Part shown: positions 55,990 to 64,000 of the stretch, one piece after another | Layout of the letters: the number at the start of each line of letters is the position of its first letter | Position numbering within the stretch: position 1 is the stretch's first letter | Assembly (NCBI RefSeq): GCF_011397635.1 | Contig: NC_064770.1 | Location: 35,798,598-35,862,597 of the forward strand | From: Epinephelus fuscoguttatus | Taxonomy: Eukaryota > Chordata > Actinopteri > Perciformes > Serranidae | Length of the DNA: 64,000 nt | Direction: 5' to 3' | Notes under the pieces: model-generated | The model's database searches: none | Told to the model about the DNA's origin: nothing | What the model saw: only the letters and a program-made list of their open reading frames with translations | Program-made: the position numbers and the translations under genes

Positions 55990-56440
55990 GTAGAAATTAA
56001 GTGGTGAATCTAAAGCTAAATGTTAAATCTAAATGCTAAATCTAAATGTTAAATCTAAATCTAGATGCTATATCTAAATCTAAATGTTAAATCTAAATCT
56101 AAATGCTAAATCTAAATGTTAAATCTAAATGCTAAATCTAAATCTAAATGTTAAATCTAAATCTAGATGCTATATCTAAATCTAAATCTAAATGTTAAAT
56201 CTAAATCTAGATGCTATATCTAAATCTAGATGTTAAATCTAAATCTAAATGCTAAATCTAAATCTAAATGTTAAATCTAAATCTAGATGCTATATCTAAA
56301 TCTAAATGCTAAATCTAAATCTAAATGTTAAATCTAAATCTAGATGCTATATCTAAATCTAAATGTTAAATCTAAATCTAAATGTTAAACCTAAATGCTA
56401 TATCTAAATATAAATGTTAAATCTAAATCTAAATATCGCA
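55990..56440. repeat. TAAATC satellite array 2
   Basis: Same 6/7-mer vocabulary as array 1, with a variant TCTAGATGCTATATCTAAAT recurring. It sits between the two halves of the dispersed repeat also seen at 32,793-33,230. Confidence 0.95.
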
Positions 56441-56869
56441 TACAAATTTGACCAATCTAAACAAGAATAACAAGCTAAGATGCTGTTAATTAGCAAAATA
56501 TTTGTTTGAGTACATTGGGACCTTGTCATCATCACGTATCTGGACACTGAGACTTTATTATTGCAGCATTTCACACAGGCCAATTAGGAGTGACAGAATG
56601 TTCCAGACAAAAAGGACATTCCTAGCTTGGAGTGTGACGCAAGGAAAATTCAAAATTCACAAAATGAACAATGTTCAGGCATTTGAAATGAACTGTTTTA
56701 TATTTTATTACACAGTTGTTCCTATCAAAAATAAACCCAACGTCCCCATATAAGGATATCATTGAGATTAATGCTTAATTTTGTATACTTATCAGATCCT
56801 ACTGATCTCAAATAGCTAGGAGAAATTAAAAATGCATGCCAAACAAAAGCTCAGGTCTCAGGAGGATAT

Positions 56870-57840
56870 GGGCTGAATTTATTATCAGGAGGTGAAGAAG
56901 AGTCATCACAATGTTTTTAGAAGCTTTTTAGCCAAAAAAACATGGATGTTTTTTAGCGACCAGTGTTTCCACTGGAGATATTGCCAAGAAAAGTCAAATT
57001 TTTTTTACCAAGCCATCACTTCTTCTGGAATAATGCCACAAAAATCAGGTATTTTAAGCCAAAACATGATGTTTTCCCAACATAAATAAGTGGATTTTTT
57101 AACCACAGGTTGAAGACAGCAGTGTCGAAACATAAATAAAGTTACAGCGCATCTGCTTTATAATAACAGATAAATCTAATGTGTCCATGGTTTGTAGAAC
57201 CGCACAATGCCAATAACGATTCCAGTGATTGTGTTTCCCAAACTGAGATAAGATAGAATTTCAGACTAATGCAGTTTCTGTAATGAGTCCCCTGGAGAGT
57301 AAAGCGAGGTCAGTGGAACAAAAGCAGCTCACTTTTCACGTCTGATTCTTTGCCTCAGAGAGCAAAACATGAGTCAGGCAGAAAAGTGGTGGGAAGCTTT
57401 GTGTGTGTCTGTGAGAAAGAGTGTGTTTATACATGAGGGGAATGGAGGTGGAGAGGAGGACAGGTGCGGAGTGTTTGTTCAGGACAGCTCCTGCCACACC
57501 TGCTGCGGCACTCCTCTGACTCTTTGTAGGCCACAAACACACACAGGCCAGTATTTAAGATCTTTATCATGAGAATGCATTAATGTCATTTGAGTAATTC
57601 AATGGTGCACATTTTTTAAAACATCAAATCTTCAGTCTGAAGGTCCCTCCTCTGTCCACTGTTGAAAATCTCACTCTTAAATGCAAGGTGGCAGGTGTCC
57701 TTTCTGTCAGGTGTGACTTTTATGAGAGAGCGGGGGAGTCTGTCATTGTTTTCTGGTGCTAAAAATAGATTTTATTGGCATCCTGGTATTCTAATGGTTA
57801 CTGTGCATAACACATGACCAACCAGTGTTGTTTCTCATAC
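56870..57840. other. Intergenic sequence, nothing recognised
   Basis: No exon, repeat end or RNA gene is supported here. Frames are short. Confidence 0.4.
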
Positions 57841-57849
57841 CCCTCTTTC

Positions 57850-58545
57850 TCCATGTATCCTGTTCGTCCATTCTCATGAACGTGTTTTCTCAAGAACGCC
57901 CTGAGGTTATTTCCTTAAATCTGGCACAAAGGTCCACTTGGATTCAGGGGTGCACTGCTGTGATTGTGGTGGTCAAAGGTCAAAGGTCAAGGTCAAGCAA
58001 AGGAGTTACACAAAGCATGAGATGGACAGGCAGTTTGGCGCAACTGTCGTGGTGAAGAGGGAGCTGAGCCAGAAAGCAAAGCTCTTGATTTACTGGACCA
58101 TCTGTGTTCCAGCCCTCACCTGTGGTCATGAGCTCTGGGTAGTGACTGACAGTGGATACAAGCAGCTATGTTTCCATCTGGCCTGGGAACGCCTCGGGAT
58201 CCCCCAGGAGGAGCTGGAAAATGTTGCTGGGAAGAGAGACGTTTGGAGTACTTTGCTTAGCCTCTTGTTCCCATGACCCGGCCTTGGGTAAGCGGATAAA
58301 AATAGAGGGATTAAAAAAATCACGTTATTATGATAAAATAATGAAGTGCTGACATTTTATATCCAAAAGGTCAAAGGTCAACTCCACTGTGACATCATAA
58401 TGTTCTGCAGAAACACTTTTCTGGGCGCTACTCAACGCCATAACTCATAAGCACAAGGGCAGACACTGAATTGGTGACTCTAATCCTGGGTGTCCATCTT
58501 AAACTCTGCGGATCGTCTAGATCTCCTGATTGAAGATGTGTATGA
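57850..58545 (+). repeat. GGTCA-bearing repeat, split by a LINE fragment
   Basis: Left part (57,880-57,993) ends with three near-tandem AGGTCA half-sites at 57,965-57,990, including AGGTCAAAGGTCA. The right part (58,365-58,540) resumes with AAAGGTCAAAGGTCAACTCC followed by ACTGTGACATCATAATGTTCTG-type sequence. The interruption is the LINE piece at 57,994-58,320. Confidence 0.55.
57994..58320 (+). pseudogene. LINE ORF2 C-terminal fragment with internal deletion
   Basis: One open frame to 58,276 reads KAKLLIYWTICVPALTCGHE, then LWVVTDSGYKQL, then AWERLGIPQEELENVAGKRD and VWSTLLSLLFP. These are the reverse-transcriptase thumb-side and terminal blocks common in fish LINE ORFs, joined after loss of the stretch normally between them. 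No RT active site is present. Confidence 0.7.
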
Positions 58546-58621
58546 AGGATCCAGTTTGGAGCTTCTTAGCAGCAACATCCACATTTAAAGCACCGTGTTA
58601 CCGGCTCACCCTCTCCCTCTT

Positions 58622-59453
58622 TTAAAGGCCCTGACACACCAAGCCGACAGTTGGTCATCAGTCAAAGTCGGGCCATCGGTGAGTGTCTGTCGCCCTAGTT
58701 TTTGCAGTGTGTCCTGCACCGTTGGCACTTCGGCGTCAGCTGCTTTTCGGCCGATTGAGCATGTTGAATCGGCGGTGGAGCTTGTCGGTGAGAGAGATCA
58801 CTTTAATTGGCTGTTCAGGTTTTATTTCCTCGCCCCTGTAGCGAGTGAATCTACCTGTAGTGAAACCGGGGCTAACCGGTGCTTCCTCCTCAGGCTCCAC
58901 TTCACTCAGCTGCCCGATAAACCCGCTGCTTCTTCCCACTTTAACCTGAATAACAAACCGGAGCTAGCTGGGAGCGGCTAGCGGAGCGTTAGCCGCAGCA
59001 TGACCGGAGGGAAGCACAGCCAGTTAGCCTCCGCTAGTCTCTGAGCTAGCCCCGGCTCTCCGTTTGGATCCAACCGGAGCACCGAGCCCTGGTTTGTTAT
59101 TCAGGTTAAAGTGGGAAGAAGCAGCGGGTTTATCGGGCAGCTGAGTGAAGTGGAGCCTGCGGAGGAAACACCGGGACTGTCTGGATGTAATAGTCCGTGG
59201 AGGTGCTGCGGTGCTCGGCTGCACAGATAGGAAACCCCTCGGCTGACAGGATGTACCACTCTCTCACTCCGCTCTCTCTCACGCAGGCGCAGAACGTACG
59301 TGCTACTTGGCCGTCGGATGTAGTCCGTGTCGTGTGTTCAAATGCAACTGACACAGGGCGACGTGAGGCGACGTGAGGCAACGTAGACGACGAAACAGTT
59401 GGCTTTCATCGCCACTAGTTCTTTGATGTCAGTTTGGTGTGTCCGCACCTTAA
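58622..59453. mobile_element. Palindromic TIR element with TTAA-type borders
   Basis: Ends AGGCCCTGACACACCAAGCC and the inverse of GGTGCGGACACACCAAACTG, each bordered by TTAA (about 58,621-58,624 and 59,451-59,454). The middle (58,860-59,190) is a large palindrome: CCCGATAAACCCGCTGCTTC, then TTCCCACTTTAACCTGAATA, are inverted at 59,100-59,150. GC-rich and non-coding. Either a TTA (PIF/Harbinger) or TTAA target is possible. Confidence 0.6.
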
Positions 59454-59459
59454 GCGCGG

Positions 59460-60020
59460 TGGCCTTGTGGGTGACCTGTGAGGGTGTGACGTGTACTTCA
59501 TTGTGTGTGTGGAGGGGAGCAGCTCTCAGGGCAGTCGTGGTGAAGACGGCAGGCGGCAAAGAGTGAAGATAGTCAGCAGAATTAAGTCTAGACAAGCTCA
59601 GGGCTCCTGTTCAACCTGTAATAAAGCCATTGTTGTGAACAGCACCTGAATGTCTCGCCATCCTCCCTTCTGCAGAGTGGTCCAGACCGCTTGAAGCTAG
59701 TTACTAGCTAATAACAAGCAAAGCTAAAATTGATATTCATCAGCCAGCGTGTTCCCAACTATGGTTCGGAGCTGGTAAACTGTCACTGAGAAGAGGTAAC
59801 AATTGTCCACTGTAATAACGACACGTGAGTCTGTACAGACATGGATGCAAACCGCAACTGCAACTTGACTTGTTGGCGCAGGCATAAAACCACGAGGCAC
59901 CAGTTCTAGGTCTCATTGTTGTCTGCACGTGCGCCTCGACAACTCCGTTCTTTCTGAAAATGGCACTACAGACATGCACATATATCATTTTCTCCCTCAA
60001 TGTGCAGCACATGGGTGTGT
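59460..60020. other. Intergenic sequence, nothing recognised
   Basis: No exon or element ends are recognised. Confidence 0.4.

Positions 60021-60055
<35 letters not shown>
60018..60055. repeat. (GT)n microsatellite
   Basis: Uninterrupted GT dinucleotides over about 34 bases. The minus-strand His-Thr frames across it are artefacts. Confidence 0.9.
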
Positions 60056-60057
<2 letters not shown>

Positions 60058-61103
60058 TGACTGAGATATAAGACGACTGAGAGAAACAGAAAGTGCACAG
60101 CCTGTTCCAAAACACAAGAAATGGCAAAGAAAAACAAGCAAAGCGAGAGTGCCAGTAAGAAAGGATGAGAGGAGGGGGGGCGAGGAATTTAAGTCCCAAA
60201 GTTATTTTTAAACCAAGAACAGGAACTCTACTGTTGACTTCCCAAACACTGAAACATAGATCGTTATAAGAGCAGAGCTGGGAAAAGGAGACAGGGAGGG
60301 CACACAAAAACTCACACACAGCTGTCAGGTGTGCCATCCAATCCGATACACAGGGCGCCAATGTTTGCTATATTTCATGCTCACAAATTCACACTCTCAT
60401 CAGGACGTGCGGCTGCGTCCTTTAATGTAAATAAAAGTGTTTTGGAACATTCAAGACCTCAAATCTTCAAGGAGAGATGAGACAGGCATTCGTTTGAACT
60501 TCTATTTGTACATTCCTGTTTTCCCATGTATATATATATCTATATATACATATATCGCATTTGGCTTAATTGACTATAATCAGGACATGGTATACATAAG
60601 TAAGAGACATTTCAGAATAACCCAATTACAGGCCAGTGGTGAGCATATTGGAGTCGCAGCATTTAAAAAAAGGGACATGTGAGGAGACTTAAACATCGCC
60701 ATGGGTACAATTTCACACTAATTAAAATAAATACAAGGTCATCGACTGTAATCATTTTCTTGGCGCAATCGGCTCAACGTACATCGTGTGCTTTTCCACC
60801 AGGCTGTTATTATCAAATAAAAACGTCGAGGTTTAAGGGGAGTGAGCCGGGACACACACAAAAGCGGGAGGGGGAGCGTTCTGTGTACGCAACGCACACA
60901 CACCCTGCCATTCATGCGTGCTTTGTCACGAGCTGTTATGAAACCTCAGCTTCATCAATGGCTGTTGTATTCCCAAAGTGCCGGCTGGTGCAGGACGGGA
61001 GTGGGAATAAACAGACACACAAGAGGAGCGAGATCAGGTGCAGCAGTTATGATGATCCCAGGAAGTCGTTATCGGTCAGGAGACATGTTTGCGTCACAGA
61101 GTA
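60056..61103. other. Single-copy-looking sequence, possible 3'UTR
   Basis: Low in recognisable repeats. If the candidate exons at 61,104-61,416 are real this would be their 3'UTR on the minus strand, with ATTAAA at 60,426-60,421 as a possible poly(A) signal. No other support. Confidence 0.25.
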
Positions 61104-61416
61104 TCATTTCCTCTTGACCTTTAGCCTGGGTCGGCGCCTTCTGTGATGAGCGAGGTCAGCCTTAGCACGCACTGCAGGCCCTGGCTCTCCTGACGGGGTC
61201 AAAGGAATCTGGGTCACCTGTACCTGTTCGTCAGTGGATATGCTGATGCTACCCACCCCACCAACCACCCAAGGCAAGGTCACGCCCTCCCCTCTGGATC
61301 CCCCCCCTTCCCTCTGCGTCTTCGCCCTCCCCTCACCTCCGAGGTGTCACAGAGAGCACCCTTGTTCTAGCTCTCTCCTCCTTTCCACCGGGACCCCTCA
61401 AAAATCCCAGATATCC
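61104..61416 (-). CDS. Candidate last two exons of an unrecognised gene (partial)
   Basis: Minus strand: a stretch 61,416-61,337 follows TTGCAG and ends CGGAG|GTGAGG. An 88-bp gap ends GGGTAG, and 61,248-61,104 continues in matching phase (2+1) to TGA. The joined frame is open for about 73 codons and ends in a strongly basic tail (HHRRRRPRLKVKRK). The short intron is a usual size in fish, but its polypyrimidine tract is poor. I do not recognise the protein, and no upstream exon was found before the window's repeats begin. Treat as a prediction only. Confidence 0.25.
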
Positions 61417-62126
61417 CTGCAATTTCCGGTGCAATGTTTATTTGGCGGACAGAGGGCTGGGGGGCGAGCTGCCTTGAAAAAAGAGCCTCACTCACAAACA
61501 GTTTGGGCTGCGTTCGAGGGTAAACATGTGCAGGAGGGGTACGCGAGGCGAGCGGTAAGAAGGACTGAGGCTTGTGTGTTCTGGTCCTGACACACAGATC
61601 CCACCTCAGCAGGGACACAGAGCCACGCTCTGTTCAGGCCCCAACGGCCACAGTCTAATAAACATCCCCCCGCCGCCTCCTGTCTGTACACTGGACGGCG
61701 CCCTCTGCTGGAGAAATCAGGACACGACACAGGAAAACAGGGCAAAACAAACACACCAGTGGCCTGAAATAAACATCTCTCTCAACGCTGTAATTACTTA
61801 ACAAGTGGGACTTGTAATTTCAAGCACCACAGTCGGTACAGGGGACGGGCGCAACACCACCAACACTTCTAGACCAGAGGTTCCCAGCCTTTGTTCTCCA
61901 GTGTGCCCCACAGAACCTGGATCTTACTAAAATATTGATTATACAACAAGCAACCCAGTCACCAGGAAAAATATTTGCTTTGAACTTCAATGCAAACCAT
62001 GGATACTTTACATCTGTATGTTATTGAGTAACAGATACATACGCTGTGCTTAACGTGTGGGTAGGTTTGGGCACAAACACCACTTGGTTATGGTTAGGAA
62101 AACATCATGTTTTGGCTTAAAATACC

Positions 62127-62870
62127 AGTCTTATTAAGAGTTTTTTATCAGTTCAGACGCCACTTCAAACTTACTGACCCTTCACTTGTTGCAAAGAACC
62201 CAATGTTTTTTCCGTCTACAATAGATGCAGCATTTGACACATGGTTAAACAATGGAATCGCCTCACTATGTGATCTCAATATCGATGGCACTTCCACCTC
62301 TTTTGACCAGCTAGTTGAAAAAATTTACATTCCTTGAGTACACTTTTACAGATATTGCAGCTCCGAAGCTCTTTAGCTTCTCATTTTGGGTGTCAAATCT
62401 ACGAACTACTCAATGCTTGTAATCTTGCAGCTTTGGACTCTTTAAAGCAGAGATCGGAGGAGGATACTGGAGAGCAGATATCAGACAAGGTGTGGCATAA
62501 AGCTTTTCAAAAAATGTGTTTTTCCTCTATTTGTCTGAGACACACTGTTGTTCAGTTTAAGACTGTACACTGACTCCACTGGTCCAGAGCTCCGCTGGCT
62601 AAGATTAGCAGTGATATTGAGCTTACGTTTGACAGGTATAAACAGCCTTCAGCCACTTTATGTCAGATGTTCTGGTCATGTCCGAAACTATTTCATTTCT
62701 GGGCTTTAACACAAACCCTTTCAGCAGTGTTTAGACAGTTGGTTGCCCCATCTATGTCCACACTCCTCTGGATGTTAACAGTAGAGCCTCTTTCTGCTCA
62801 CTTCTGGTCAGAAAGCTCATCCTGTGTAAATGAAAGGACTCTTCACCTCCAACATATGGACACTGGGTTA
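62127..62870 (+). pseudogene. L1-like LINE ORF2 C-terminal remnant
   Basis: The first frame gives FRRHFKLTDPSLVAKNPMFF, LNNGIASLCDLNIDG and SFDQLVEKIYIP. After a frame change near 62,334 it continues HTVVQFKTVH and then QMFWSCPKLFHFWALTQTL. The order (S-F-x-Q-L block, R-H-x-x-x-Q-F-K-x-x-H block, F-W-x-C-P-x-x-x-x-F-W block) is that of L1-type ORF2 C-termini. A stop at about 62,571 and the frameshift make it a pseudogene. Confidence 0.7.
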
Positions 62871-63900
62871 AGGGGGCGATCACACAGACGCTTGAAATGC
62901 TGGAAGCGCTTTTTCAATGCGTGCTAGCTACTGCCGTCTGACGCTCAAAAGGTTATATTCTGTTCTATTCATGGCACTGTCCCTGCTGGAAACACAGCAA
63001 CGTCTCAGTAAAAAACAACTGCTCTTTGTGGCACTATCCTCGGTGGAAACACGGCGTAAGGTTGCTAAAAAACACTCATATTTGATGGACTAAAAGGCAA
63101 CTGGAAACACAGCGATGACTCTACAAAACTACCAGTTTGTGTTGTTTATTGGTCTCCAACAGTGGTCTGTATTGTGGCAGGTGTCTCAAGCTCCAACACA
63201 TTCTCACTCCGACCTCGTCACATATTGATGTTTTGGTCATGGACTTTCTACGTCCACATACAACGTGCAAGGTACCCTGGGTGTGTTGGTTGTTGACGTT
63301 CAGAGACACCGTGTCAACTTCAGCCTGTTACATGCATTGTCTTCTTTCAAAATACACTTCTGTTTTCACAGGAAATTAATGTTAACATACAGTCTCTTTC
63401 AAAATAAAACACACTACGTTGGTACAACACTGCAAATTGAGTTTTTTTTCCCTTCAACAACAAACGCATATGGTTACGGTTAGGCAACGAAAGCATGTGG
63501 TTAGGTTTGGGACACAACAACGGGGTTTGGCTTTAGAATCTTACGGGACATGAACACCACTCTCTTGGGTGAAAGTCGATGTTTGTAGTACCTGCCCGTC
63601 CCTTTCAGACTTTCGCCACCTCAACTTTGGTCCTTGTCCCGCCATGTTTCCCCCTGATGCCTCCGGGCGCTTTTAAACTATAACAACAACCGGCCGCATA
63701 TCATACTGTTAAAGGATGCCTTTTTTTTTGTTGGTTTCTGACACCGCAAGTCACTGCCCAAGTGCTATATTTCGATGACTGAGTGAGACCGTGCTCGTCT
63801 CACCTAGGTGTCACGTCATCCAACATCCCCCCCACCTCCTGATGACAAAGTCAGCTCTCAACTTGAAACTATATCATACATATGAAACGTACAAACATAT
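62871..63900. repeat. Composite of dispersed repeats
   Basis: 62,960-63,180 and 63,812-63,880 match the repeat at 13,480-13,990. 63,222-63,600 matches 6,120-6,500. The piece before the LINE remnant (62,060-62,126, GGTTAGGAAAACATC, TTTTGGCTTAAAATA) parallels 13,637-13,670, so the LINE piece may lie inside this repeat. Confidence 0.6.
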
Positions 63901-64000
63901 CCGTGATTTTAAGAAATGCACAATGCTGACATTATTTTTTTGGCATCTGGGCTGATCTAACACGTGAGCCACTTTGCCAGATGTCATCAGACTGTACAGA

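Noticed and set aside
57960-57990. DR1 site as a functional enhancer of a local gene
   Set aside because: The half-sites belong to a dispersed repeat far from any recognised promoter; there is no evidence of local function.
59740-60361. Overlapping 131-133 aa minus-strand frames
   Set aside because: They run through the (GT)n microsatellite as His-Thr repeats and overlap each other in different frames.
61234-61590. 118-aa plus-strand frame
   Set aside because: Ser/Pro-rich open frame opposite the candidate minus-strand exons, without domain features or splice support.

Overview
The window reads as teleost fish nuclear DNA. It holds three intron-rich vertebrate genes with GT-AG splice sites and poly(A) signals, in a background of fish-type transposon relics, tRNA-derived SINEs, LINE 3' fragments and microsatellites. 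I see no prokaryotic features, no CRISPR array and no intact virus. All family assignments were made by eye from the sequence.

Region 1 (1-9,900) is mostly repeats: a 3-bp-TSD (PIF/Harbinger-like) element, a LINE pol remnant, elements of a recurring TIR family, and a short-TIR element carrying a RecQ-like helicase fragment with a palindromic insertion beside it. Region 2 (9,951-17,742, + strand) is an LRRC8-family volume-regulated anion channel subunit of about 892 aa in five coding exons. Region 3 (about 18,200-30,760, + strand) is ddx39a, a 427-aa DEAD-box mRNA-export helicase with a noncoding first exon and nine coding exons. Its introns are filled with hAT-like elements, one nested in another. 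Region 4 (36,145-47,353, - strand) is a CCN1/CYR61-like matricellular protein of about 396 aa in five exons, one domain per exon, with an unusual Pro/Tyr-rich hinge and a TATA/CArG-like/TEAD-motif promoter. Region 5 (48,000-64,000) is gene-poor. It holds two TAAATC-type satellite arrays, a tandem duplication partly overwritten with the same satellite words, a SINE, LINE fragments, a palindromic transposon and an unassigned candidate two-exon gene tail on the - strand near 61.1-61.4 kb.

The genes are not an operon or pathway. The LRRC8 gene and ddx39a lie head to tail with about 0.5 kb between poly(A) signal and next promoter. I found no single clearly new multi-gene system. The most interesting points are the diverged LRRC8 pore (Tyr at the selectivity-filter position, one ancestral Cys pair lost, coding region split by four introns), the CCN1-like hinge, palindromic repeats with 12-13 bp target duplications and hammerhead-like cores, a 947-bp tandem-repeat element with 10-bp direct repeats, and the satellite overwriting of a duplication.
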